From an uncultured Candidatus Saccharibacteria bacterium (GTDB lineage Bacteria; Patescibacteriota; Saccharimonadia; CAILAD01; GCA-016700035): a stretch of DNA of 7,844 bases. The notes below the pieces were generated by a model. It was not told where the DNA came from and did not search any database. It worked only from the letters and a program-made list of their open reading frames with translations. The DNA lies in contig CALKUN010000038.1 of NCBI GenBank assembly GCA_937996675.1, positions 1-7,844 of the forward strand. The letters are read 5' to 3'. How positions within the stretch are numbered: the stretch's first letter is position 1; every line of letters starts with the position of its first letter. Shown piece after piece: positions 1 to 6,955 of the stretch. The position numbers and the translations under genes were made by a program.

Positions 1-2382
1 AGCGGCGGTAAAGTTGATGATTATAGTGATAAAGCGCCCGAAAAACCAAACGACAACTGTGGCCGTGAACCGGACGCCATTAGTGAAACAAAGACTAAAA
101 ACGACGATCTGTGTGCTGGCCGAGTAGAGCTTTTTTCATACGGCGAAAGCAGTAGCTACACACAGTCTGTTCGCACGTGCGCCAACAGCTATAACTTTCA
201 AAATGCTCCAGATCTAGATGTTGCAATCGACAAAGCCAAGCTCGACCTTACGTGCGGCATTCCACCCGATAAGCTCGTATATTACTACAACATGCCAAAT
301 GAAAGCCTCGCCAAGTCAGGTGATGACTCTGTAGAGTCAATCCAAGCCAAGGTGCATGTCTTGCGTACGATCTGCAAGATCAATGAATACAGCCTCAAGG
401 ACGACGATACTGCTGAGAAAAATTACCGTGCACAAGTCGAGGATCGCATCTCTTCTGAGATCAATGCCGCTATGCAAGCCCTCACGTATGCCGATACTAC
501 ACAGACGAGGTTTCTCTCGATCCAAGAACTCAGTGGTGACGCCTACAAGGTCCTCGGTATGGGCAACTCACAAGAGTATCACCACAGCGTGAATGGTGAA
601 AAGGTCGGGATCCCAACCGACTCCGATGCACTCTCACGTATCTTTGGTATTGCCAACCTCAAGGCTTATAAGCCAGGCGAGACCATCTATAATGACGCCA
701 GCACACAGTCTGCTCTCAAGGTGCTTACCCATATCAATACTGTGACGGGCGAAGAACCACAAACCGGGGCCACCAAGCCACTCTGCGAAATTCTCAACTC
801 CAAAAACTTCAATGATATTTATTACCCGGAAAAAGGCGAGCAAAAAACCGCCGAAAAACTTCGCCCCCAAGTCAGTGACTTCTACGACAACTTCTACCCC
901 GACTTCAAGCAAGCACTCGCCACGCTTGATGCATACAGTAAAGACTCTAAAGGTAAGACAATGAGCAATACTGCTGCGGTTGCTTCTATCAGAATCAACG
1001 ACATACTCAAGCGCTACGTCCGTATCAATGCAAATGTCTCTACAGCAGGCACCGAAGAAGGTACCCAAAACTTCAGCCGCATGTCGACAGGTATGCAAGC
1101 TTACAAGAATAGTTTTACTCTCGCCATGGGAGGAAAATTTAGCAATCCAAATGAAGCTGTTATATCTGAGGCCGAAGACCGCAGCCTCATCGCTTACCAG
1201 GACAAGATAAATGGAATCGGGTGGCGTCTCTTTGATTCGAAGAACCCAAGCTCCCTGACGAGTCGACTGGCCGTGGCTCTCATCGACAAGCCTCAAAAAA
1301 TCGCCAGCAATGTAGCGAGTGTACTCGGCAGTCTCTTTAATCCTGCAAAAAATCTTGTGGGGAGCAAATCGTCACTCGCATACTCTTTGACAGGGGATAG
1401 TCGAGTCGCTCAAGCCACCTCGAGCTATGAGATAAATAGCTTACGGATTGACCCAGCCGCTATACCAGAAGGTTTTTATAAATTGGATAGCTTTAAGAAT
1501 GCTGAAGCTATTGAGGCTATCATTAAGTCAAATCCCGGGGTCGCCGGTACTTTCTTGGGTTGGGAAAAATGCTTCCGAGAATTCATTCCATCTCAATATC
1601 ACTTACTTCATCCTGACGAATCAAAGGCTGCGTTATACAAGGACTTTTGTCGTGAGCTCTTTGACGTCAATGCGCCCACTAAGCTGGCGAATCCAGGCAT
1701 TCTTCAAACTATTATCAACAATCCGAACTCCGTCTCACTAAGCAATCCAGGTGTACGCTCAGACATATCATTCATGTATCGCGCTTTTCACTATTACAAC
1801 GTCGAACAACAGGCTCTCACGTATCTCTCTAACCCCTCAGTAGAAGACATCACACTCAACGACTCATTCGGTGAAGATCCACTGACCGGTGATGTTGCGA
1901 CACTATCTCAAACTGCCGGCACTCCTATCACGGCTATTCCAGGAACAACCGGTCCAAATGGCACGGTCAGAGTGGACATTCCACGAAGCTGCACATCTGG
2001 TGCCCAAGCCGGCACGACAGCTTTTGCGCAATATGTGATCGCTCGGTTCCAAACCCGCAATCTCGGCACATTCAACTGCCGTAGTGTGCGCGGCGGCAGC
2101 TCCCTCAGCCTCCATGGGGAAGGACGCGCTTTTGATGCCGGGCTCAATGTTTCAAATGCTGCTGAAAAAGCTCGCGGTGATCAGCTATTCCTTTGGACTA
2201 TTCAGAATGCTGCAAATATCGGCGCTCAAGAAATAATCTGGAATCGTCAAATCTGGACACCGCGCAAGGGACTGCACGTATATTCTGGAGAAAACCCCCA
2301 CGTTGATCACGTCCACATCGGACTCAACTGGGACGGTGCACGACAACTCTCACCCTTCTTCACAACAGGAGCCGGCAAATGA
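1..2382 (+). CDS. Large exported protein with C-terminal M15-like (ARB_07466-type) zinc peptidase domain; 5' end outside window
   Basis: The reading frame is open from base 1, so the ATG at 292 is probably internal and at least 97 more residues precede it. The visible product is 793 residues. Residues about 1-630 match no family I recognise; they are polar, mostly helical-looking and lack a clear membrane segment. A Thr/Pro/Gly-rich linker (about 635-655) leads to the C-terminal domain (about 654-786). This domain has SLHGEGRAFD (703-712) and HVDHVHIGL (767-775), the two zinc-binding motifs of M15-type peptidases, with likely ligands H705, D712 and H770 or H772. IIWNRQIW between them resembles the ARB_07466/VldE C-terminal domain. 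There are ten cysteines, an even number that would suit disulfides outside the cytoplasm. The likely role is cleavage of peptidoglycan peptides or binding of the wall. It overlaps the next gene by ATGA. The domain call is fairly secure; substrate, export route and the role of the large N-terminal part are unknown. Confidence 0.8.
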   Translation, partial: SGGKVDDYSDKAPEKPNDNCGREPDAISETKTKNDDLCAGRVELFSYGESSSYTQSVRTCANSYNFQNAPDLDVAIDKAKLDLTCGIPPDKLVYYYNMPNESLAKSGDDSVESIQAKVHVLRTICKINEYSLKDDDTAEKNYRAQVEDRISSEINAAMQALTYADTTQTRFLSIQELSGDAYKVLGMGNSQEYHHSVNGEKVGIPTDSDALSRIFGIANLKAYKPGETIYNDASTQSALKVLTHINTVTGEEPQTGATKPLCEILNSKNFNDIYYPEKGEQKTAEKLRPQVSDFYDNFYPDFKQALATLDAYSKDSKGKTMSNTAAVASIRINDILKRYVRINANVSTAGTEEGTQNFSRMSTGMQAYKNSFTLAMGGKFSNPNEAVISEAEDRSLIAYQDKINGIGWRLFDSKNPSSLTSRLAVALIDKPQKIASNVASVLGSLFNPAKNLVGSKSSLAYSLTGDSRVAQATSSYEINSLRIDPAAIPEGFYKLDSFKNAEAIEAIIKSNPGVAGTFLGWEKCFREFIPSQYHLLHPDESKAALYKDFCRELFDVNAPTKLANPGILQTIINNPNSVSLSNPGVRSDISFMYRAFHYYNVEQQALTYLSNPSVEDITLNDSFGEDPLTGDVATLSQTAGTPITAIPGTTGPNGTVRVDIPRSCTSGAQAGTTAFAQYVIARFQTRNLGTFNCRSVRGGSSLSLHGEGRAFDAGLNVSNAAEKARGDQLFLWTIQNAANIGAQEIIWNRQIWTPRKGLHVYSGENPHVDHVHIGLNWDGARQLSPFFTTGAGK
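2367..2371 (+). promoter_or_regulatory. Shine-Dalgarno site for the lysozyme/M15 gene
   Basis: AGGAG lies 7 bases before the ATG at 2379, inside the last codons of the upstream gene. With the ATGA stop-start overlap at 2379-2382 it supports this start and suggests translational coupling. Confidence 0.75.
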
Positions 2383-3653
2383 TTAAAAAGATACTCTTAT
2401 CTATAAGTATTTGGGCACTACTCTTACATCAGGTTGCGCCACTCACTATCGTGCAGGCTGCTGAAACGCCTCTACCATCGGGTGTCTCGGCCCAACGACG
2501 AAATATCGAGCAAGCTCCTACGTATGACAAGGAGGCAGAAGTCACGCGAACTACTTGCACTCCTGGCGCACCTATTAGCGGTGGCACTACTACCCCTGTA
2601 GCAGGCAATAATAATGAAGAAAAAGCCTGGAACTATTTTAGCGATCCTTCAAAAGGTCTCACCCCTGTACATGTTGCCGGCATCGTAGCTAATCTCAGCT
2701 GGGAATCAGGCGGGGTTGATCCGAAGAAATCACAGCTCGGTGGTGGGCCAGGTCGCGGTATTGCCCAGTGGACACTCACGGAACGGTGGGCTTCACTCCT
2801 CGCATGGGCAAAAGGTAACCCTAATGATCCAGCTGACGATCGTGATCCGTTTGATCTTGGCACTCAACTCGACTACGTGTGGCGCGAGATAACCCCTGGT
2901 GGTGGTAGTCGGTCATATATAGCTGCAGGCTTACGTCAGGAAAATACCCTCGAAGGTGCTACGCAATACTTTGAAATTAAGTTCGAGGGAGCCGGCATCC
3001 CGAAGATGGCCGAGCGCATCAAGATAGCCTATCGACTCTTCTCCCAATACAGTGGACAGTCAGCCAACCCCTCACCATCAGGATCAACACCATCTACCCC
3101 TACCACACCCGAAGGAACCGGCACGGGTACCTGTGCGCCCGACACAAGTGCGCTCTCATCAATCACCGGTGATCACGCCACCTTGGTAAAGCGTCTCCTC
3201 GACAACCCGCTCGTGTCCTATGATAACCAAACGATTCCAAAAGACTTACGTGAAGGAGGGCAATGTAAGGGTGGGCAACTACCAAAGGTCCAGATGAGTG
3301 ATAACCTCATCAAGCTCCTCATAGGACTCGTCGAAGACACTAAGACCGGGATACGCATCTCAGCCTTAGTCTCCGGTCACGACTGCCAGACGAGTAGTGG
3401 AAGTATCTCAAATCACTCCAGTGGCTTCGCGGCCGACATCGGGAATGAAGCTGATGCAGCCGTTCTGTATCCATATCTCTACAAGAATAAAGACAAGTTC
3501 CAGATCAATGAACTCATCTACTCTAAGGACGGGAGAGTCAATGAGCAGTTTGGTGCACACAACCTCGATGAAGGTGTAGACCATGACTACGGATCTGGCA
3601 CAACCAGCGAACACAGTAACCATATCCATGTCTCTGTAAAGAAAGGAAGCTAG
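2379..3653 (+). CDS. Secreted two-domain peptidoglycan hydrolase: phage-tail-lysozyme-like domain plus M15-like peptidase domain
   Basis: The 424-residue product starts with a signal peptide: lysines at 3-4, a hydrophobic stretch 5-25 and a V-x-A type cleavage site near A27/A28. Residues about 78-225 resemble the phage tail lysozyme family (Phage_lysozyme2): GIVANLSWESGG (101-112) holds the probable catalytic Glu109, and GRGIAQW (125-131) is the typical second motif. A Ser/Thr/Pro/Gly linker spans about 226-255. Residues about 258-422 form an M15-like domain with SNHSSGFAADI (344-354) and EHSNHIHVS (411-419); likely zinc ligands are H346, D353 and H415 or H417. Four cysteines (60, 252, 296, 336) could pair after export. 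Family knowledge predicts glycan cleavage by the first domain and peptide cleavage by the second. The gene sits between two other envelope genes (4-base overlap before, 1-base gap after). It may open the cell's own wall for an envelope machine or act on a neighbouring cell; the sequence does not decide between these. Confidence 0.85.
   Translation: MIKKILLSISIWALLLHQVAPLTIVQAAETPLPSGVSAQRRNIEQAPTYDKEAEVTRTTCTPGAPISGGTTTPVAGNNNEEKAWNYFSDPSKGLTPVHVAGIVANLSWESGGVDPKKSQLGGGPGRGIAQWTLTERWASLLAWAKGNPNDPADDRDPFDLGTQLDYVWREITPGGGSRSYIAAGLRQENTLEGATQYFEIKFEGAGIPKMAERIKIAYRLFSQYSGQSANPSPSGSTPSTPTTPEGTGTGTCAPDTSALSSITGDHATLVKRLLDNPLVSYDNQTIPKDLREGGQCKGGQLPKVQMSDNLIKLLIGLVEDTKTGIRISALVSGHDCQTSSGSISNHSSGFAADIGNEADAAVLYPYLYKNKDKFQINELIYSKDGRVNEQFGAHNLDEGVDHDYGSGTTSEHSNHIHVSVKKGS
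3643..3649 (+). promoter_or_regulatory. Shine-Dalgarno site for the Big_5 membrane protein gene
   Basis: AAGGAAG lies 5 bases before the ATG at 3655, within the last codons of the preceding gene. It supports the ATG one base after the TAG stop as the true start and a shared transcript. Confidence 0.7.
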
Positions 3654-3654
3654 A

Positions 3655-4365
3655 ATGAATCCACAATTTCAAAAACGATTCCTCACTATATTCTTGACAG
3701 GCGTAGCACTTATCTTGGGTGGCTATACCTACTGGTACTTTTTCACGTTTCATATTGTGAGCGTGACACCTGGCAATAAAAAGATGACGCCTTCGAGTAC
3801 GATTCAGATTACCTTCAATAAATCAATCAAGAATGCTGATGCTATTAATGACACATCCATCATTAATCCTTCGAATATTGTAGTCACAATCGTGGACGAC
3901 AAAACTATCCGCCTCACGCCGATTGCCGCATATACCCTCGATACAACCTATACCGTGACCATTCCCGAAGTAGTCGCCGATGATGGAAAAACACTCAAGA
4001 ACATCACGCAAAAATTTACTGTCTCCGCGTCTAATAGTAATGAAGAAGAGGACGGCATCTCCCAAGACGATATTGATGCATATGTCCGCCGAAAGTATCC
4101 CTATATCGACAAGCTTATTGATACTTCTGATGTTGACCACACTATTACCTATGGGTTTCCAAATGACGTCTTTACGATTATGGTAGATATCCAGCCATAC
4201 CTACCACCAAATGATCGACTAGTGGCCTCCAAGCGAGAAGCCAAGATTATCGAAGTCTACAACCGTTTTGTTGCCAATCTCAAGACCTTTAATGTAGGCC
4301 CAATGGACGTACCAATGCAATTCACCCCTGATGAAGCGAGCAAAGTCGTCACTCAGATTCGTTAA
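3655..4365 (+). CDS. Single-pass membrane-anchored protein with Ig-like Big_5 domain
   Basis: The 236-residue product has a short basic N-terminus (K7, R8), then one strongly hydrophobic segment at about 9-30, best read as an uncleaved anchor with the rest outside the cytoplasm. Residues about 34-123 look like a bacterial Ig-like domain of the Big_5/SbsA type: VSVTPGNKKMTPSSTIQITF at the start, a beta-strand pattern, and TLDTTYTVTIP followed by ADDGKTL near the end. An acidic linker (about 127-139) leads to a C-terminal part (140-236) I do not recognise, containing YVRRKYPYIDKL. It has no cysteines and no visible catalytic motif. It follows the lysozyme/M15 gene by one base and is the last gene of the plus-strand block; its stop codon overlaps the stop of the convergent DciA-like gene. 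A structural or scaffold role for the neighbouring wall-active proteins is inferred from position only. Confidence 0.8.
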   Translation: MNPQFQKRFLTIFLTGVALILGGYTYWYFFTFHIVSVTPGNKKMTPSSTIQITFNKSIKNADAINDTSIINPSNIVVTIVDDKTIRLTPIAAYTLDTTYTVTIPEVVADDGKTLKNITQKFTVSASNSNEEEDGISQDDIDAYVRRKYPYIDKLIDTSDVDHTITYGFPNDVFTIMVDIQPYLPPNDRLVASKREAKIIEVYNRFVANLKTFNVGPMDVPMQFTPDEASKVVTQIR

Positions 4366-4634
4366 AGCACCCGAACCGTCACACGCTTCACATCTCGTCC
4401 GCTTCGTCGTCTGATCTCACGCTCAATCTGAATATGTCTCAGGCGAATTTCTGAGGCCTCAATACTGCCACCTACCGTCACTCCAATTACATCATGCTTA
4501 TAGGTGAGTGACTCCACCTTCACCGCAGCATACTTCTTGATAACCGATCGAATCTGCGCAAAGAAAGCGACGAGGTCATCCGCCTTATCAACATCTTTTT
4601 GTCCGAGGACATCACCGATTTTTTCGAAGCTCAT
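4362..4634 (-). CDS. dciA: DUF721/DciA-like protein (probable replicative helicase operator/loader)
   Basis: This 90-residue protein fits the DUF721/DciA family by sequence pattern and place. An N-terminal IGDVL (6-10) is followed by helices, then a beta-alpha-beta stretch (about 48-90) with GVTVGGSIEASEIRL and DVKRVTVRV, matching the KH-like core in which a short strand, an alanine-rich helix and a final V-x-I/V-x-R-like strand are typical. It is short and basic, lacking the extra tails of longer DciA proteins. In many bacteria a DUF721 gene follows recF near the origin, as here, 9 bases after the recF stop. Known DciA proteins bind the DnaB helicase and help load it at the origin. No strong Shine-Dalgarno is visible before the ATG, so translation may depend on ribosomes leaving recF. 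Its TAA overlaps the convergent gene's TAA. Similarity is weak at this length; synteny carries much of the call. Confidence 0.6.
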   Translation of the reverse strand: MSFEKIGDVLGQKDVDKADDLVAFFAQIRSVIKKYAAVKVESLTYKHDVIGVTVGGSIEASEIRLRHIQIEREIRRRSGRDVKRVTVRVL

Positions 4635-4643
4635 ACAATCATT

Positions 4644-5687
4644 CTATTCTAGTGGCCTGGTGAGATCGAGGATCTGAGCGGGGAGGTCAAGTCGACGGTC
4701 GAAGTCGGTCGTCGTAATAATGGTTTGCACATCGGTCAATCCATCGACCAGCCAGTGTCGACGCGATTCATCCAGTTCGCTAAATACGTCGTCTAGAAGG
4801 AGGAGGGGAGTTTGCTCGGTCTTTGACTGGATATATTCAATCTCGGCCAGCTTGAGAGCCAAGATGGCAGTACGAGTTTCTCCTCGAGAAGCCGAGTAGC
4901 TCAGCTGCTGATTGTCATGCAAAACATGCCAGTCCTCTCGATGTGGGCCAGCTGAGGTGGTACCAAGCACAATGTCTCGCTGGCGATTTTCAAGAAGTCG
5001 TTGACCGAGATCGCTCGTACGTTCCATGTATTCAATTCGTAGATCAAGCTTCTTCTGGCTAATGTGCTCGGCCTTCTCTTTTACGATTGGCTCGAGGTGA
5101 CTCAGGAACGCTTGGCGAGATTTATAAAGTGTTTCAGCCGGCTCCGACAACTGCGTATCGAGAATAAATAATTGATCCTCAAGGTCGGGGAGTGAGTCTC
5201 GACGATTGTGCCAGAGGAGGCTATTTCGCTGTCGCAAGATACGGCGGTACTCCACATAAGCCCGGTGATATAAATGGTCAGTCTGCGTCAGGACGAGATC
5301 AATATAGCGGCGGCGGCGTTCGGGACTCGCCGAGAAGAGTGCACTATCGCTCGGATCGAAAAGTACTACCGGGTGGAGGCCAAGCAGGGTATGGCGGGGG
5401 ATAGCGACTTCATTGCGAAGGAATTTTTTGCGCTTCGGCCGGGTCTGGTAGGTGACGCTAATGGTTTCCTCTTCGTGCACGACATCAAGTCGATAACCCG
5501 GTTGATCATACTGTACGAGTGTCTCATCTTCAGCCCGAAATGATCGGCCGGTCGCAGCCACAAATAAGGCCTCGAGGATATTTGTTTTGCCGGTCGCATT
5601 TGGACCAAGTATCACTAAGACACGCTCCGAGCAATCGAGCTCGAGCTGGGTGTAGGATCGGAAATGAGTCAGCGATAATCGCTTCAA
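4644..5687 (-). CDS. recF: DNA replication and repair ATPase RecF
   Basis: The 347-residue product is a full-length RecF, an SMC/ABC-like ATPase that with RecO and RecR helps load RecA at gapped DNA and stalled forks in the cytoplasm. Visible motifs are the opening LTHFRSYTQLEL, Walker A GPNATGKT (28-35), GPHRED (247-252), the ABC signature region SASRGETR (about 265-272) and Walker B LLLLDDVFSELDE (295-307) with the catalytic acidic pair D299-D300. The start is TTG at 5685-5687: it is in the right place for the usual RecF N-terminus and no ATG or GTG lies between it and the in-frame dnaN stop. It begins 12 bases after dnaN and ends 9 bases before the DciA-like gene, so the three are probably cotranscribed. 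Confidence 0.95.
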   Translation of the reverse strand: MKRLSLTHFRSYTQLELDCSERVLVILGPNATGKTNILEALFVAATGRSFRAEDETLVQYDQPGYRLDVVHEEETISVTYQTRPKRKKFLRNEVAIPRHTLLGLHPVVLFDPSDSALFSASPERRRRYIDLVLTQTDHLYHRAYVEYRRILRQRNSLLWHNRRDSLPDLEDQLFILDTQLSEPAETLYKSRQAFLSHLEPIVKEKAEHISQKKLDLRIEYMERTSDLGQRLLENRQRDIVLGTTSAGPHREDWHVLHDNQQLSYSASRGETRTAILALKLAEIEYIQSKTEQTPLLLLDDVFSELDESRRHWLVDGLTDVQTIITTTDFDRRLDLPAQILDLTRPLE

Positions 5688-5696
5688 GAGAGAATA

Positions 5697-5701
5697 TTCC
5701 T
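5697..5701 (-). promoter_or_regulatory. Shine-Dalgarno site for recF, overlapping the dnaN stop
   Basis: On the minus strand AGGAA lies 9 bases before the TTG start and overlaps the dnaN TAG stop. It supports the TTG start and suggests that ribosomes ending dnaN can begin recF. Confidence 0.55.
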
Positions 5702-6797
5702 AACTGCGCAATGGCATGATGAGGTGAAGACCTTCGAAGGATTCGCCTACCGGAAGGACAAGGCATGGATCAAGCTTATCCTGGAAGCGTAGCTCTACCT
5801 GATCGCTCTTATAGCTTCCTAGTACATCCTGAAGAAATCGTGCGTTGAGTGAGATTTCAATTGGCTCACCCGTGAGTTGGGCGGGGACATCGGAATTGTT
5901 TGTACCGACCTGTGAGGCTTCGGCATATAATTTCAGGCTTCCCTCAGACGCCTCCAGCTTAATCGTGTGCGCACTTTCACGAGCAAAGATACCAGCGAGC
6001 CTCACTGCCTGCGAAAGCTCCTCACGGGCCACTACAATGGTAGTAAGGGTTTTCTCTGGGATGATCTGACGATAGTTCGGGAAGTTACCTTCAATGAGAC
6101 GAGAAACCAAAGCAACATCACCAACTTCACAACGCATCTCGCTATCCCCAAGAGTGAGAGTCACTTCGTCATTCTCTGCGCTCGAGAGCAGGCGAGTGAT
6201 TTCTTGCACAGTTCGGATGGGGATAATGATCTTAATATCTGGTGCGCCTTCCAGCTTAATCTTTTCTTCTGTCAACCTGTAGCTATCCGTTGCAGCCAAC
6301 GTAATACCACCATCTTCAGAACTAATCGACACTCCAGCTAGGACTGGTCGTGACTCATCGAGAGATGCAGCTACGACAACGCGTTCGAGGGCATCCTTGA
6401 GTACTTGGACGGGGAGTGTGAGTTGATTCTTGGTATCTACTTCGGGGATGACTGGATATTCATCGGCTGCCATGCCGTTGAGCGTAGCCTTCATATGGGC
6501 TGCAGATATTTCGAGCTCTGCACCACCACTGGTCAGCTGAAGCTTGTCACTCTGCACAGCTTGAATTGTTTCGTTCAGTAGGCGAGCGGGGATAGAGACA
6601 GTTCCTTCGGTCTCGATTTTGCATCCTACAGAAATACTAAGGGCGAGTTCAAGATTCGTCGCTGAAACAATTAATTGTGAATCCTTGGCGGTGAGTAATA
6701 CATTTCCAAGTATTGGAAGACTCGTTCGTGCACCCACTACACGACTTGCTAGTTGTATAGCTCGCGAGAGGTTGGTTTGTAATACTGATACTTTCAT
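5700..6797 (-). CDS. dnaN: DNA polymerase III beta subunit (sliding clamp)
   Basis: The 365-residue product has the normal length and three-repeat pattern of the bacterial beta clamp, a dimeric ring that tethers the polymerase to DNA and docks other replication proteins. Recognisable stretches are MKVSVLQTNLSRAIQLASRV at the start, ASRVVGARTSLPILGNVLL (17-35), NGMAADEYPVIPEV (107-120), the cleft motif ATDSYRL (169-175), RLIEGNFPNYRQIIP (233-247) and the C-terminal LIMPLRS (359-365), which stands where most clamps end in MPVRL or MPMRL and would line the partner-binding pocket. The ATG at 6795-6797 has a good ribosome site. It follows the origin region downstream of dnaA and leads into recF 12 bases later. 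Confidence 0.97.
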   Translation of the reverse strand: MKVSVLQTNLSRAIQLASRVVGARTSLPILGNVLLTAKDSQLIVSATNLELALSISVGCKIETEGTVSIPARLLNETIQAVQSDKLQLTSGGAELEISAAHMKATLNGMAADEYPVIPEVDTKNQLTLPVQVLKDALERVVVAASLDESRPVLAGVSISSEDGGITLAATDSYRLTEEKIKLEGAPDIKIIIPIRTVQEITRLLSSAENDEVTLTLGDSEMRCEVGDVALVSRLIEGNFPNYRQIIPEKTLTTIVVAREELSQAVRLAGIFARESAHTIKLEASEGSLKLYAEASQVGTNNSDVPAQLTGEPIEISLNARFLQDVLGSYKSDQVELRFQDKLDPCLVLPVGESFEGLHLIMPLRS

Positions 6798-6803
6798 TGA
6801 GAT

Positions 6804-6809
6804 TCCCCT
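6804..6809 (-). promoter_or_regulatory. Shine-Dalgarno site for dnaN
   Basis: On the minus strand AGGGGA lies 6 bases before the dnaN ATG, fixing that start. It directly abuts the A/T-only tract of the origin region. Confidence 0.75.
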
Positions 6810-6824
6810 TTTATTATAAATTTA
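6809..6824. other. A/T-only tract, candidate DNA unwinding element
   Basis: Sixteen consecutive A/T bases, the longest such run in the origin region, lie next to a triplet repeat and a tandem pair of DnaA boxes. That order (boxes, spacer, A/T tract) is what a bacterial unwinding element usually shows; function is inferred. Confidence 0.45.
6813..6818 (-). promoter_or_regulatory. Possible -10 element (TATAAT) upstream of dnaN
   Basis: The minus strand reads TATAAT exactly, within the A/T-only tract. No convincing -35 box is found 16-18 bases upstream. A start site about 7 bases downstream would fall inside the dnaN Shine-Dalgarno, giving an unusually short leader. The match may instead be a by-product of the A/T-rich unwinding tract. 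Confidence 0.25.
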
Positions 6825-6838
6825 GTGGTGGTGGTGGT
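6825..6838. repeat. GGT/ACC triplet repeat in oriC
   Basis: Four perfect GGT units (6827-6838, ACC on the minus strand) plus two flanking bases in register give a 14-base tract of period 3. It sits between the tandem DnaA boxes and the A/T-only tract. Confidence 0.6.
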
Positions 6839-6847
6839 TATGGGTAC

Positions 6848-6865
6848 TGTGGATAGAGTGGATAA
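6848..6865 (-). other. Tandem pair of DnaA boxes
   Basis: On the minus strand, TTATCCACT (6857-6865) is followed without a gap by CTATCCACA (6848-6856). Each matches the consensus TTATCCACA at 8 of 9 positions, and both point toward the A/T-only tract. Confidence 0.7.
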
Positions 6866-6891
6866 GCGCCTTTTGGTGTACCTGGCTATCG

Positions 6892-6903
6892 AGAGAATTC
6901 TCT
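6892..6903. repeat. Perfect 12-base palindrome in oriC
   Basis: AGAGAATTCTCT is its own reverse complement. It could bind a dimeric protein but has no loop for a hairpin. It may be chance. Confidence 0.5.
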
Positions 6904-6955
6904 GAAGAAGGTGGGGATAGTCGGGGGATCCAGCTGCGGACGAGCGGGGGAGCGA

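Noticed and set aside
292..294. ATG as the start of the first large gene
   Set aside because: The same frame is open without a stop from base 1 to 291 and encodes plausible protein with cysteine spacing like the rest, so the gene is 5'-truncated by the window edge.
634..1296. 220-codon minus-strand open frame
   Set aside because: It lies antisense to the first large gene, has no recognisable domain and no good ribosome site context; it is a shadow of the real frame.
3823..4140. 105-codon minus-strand open frame
   Set aside because: Antisense to the Big_5 gene and rich in unlikely residue runs; the plus-strand frame has a clear anchor and Ig-like domain.
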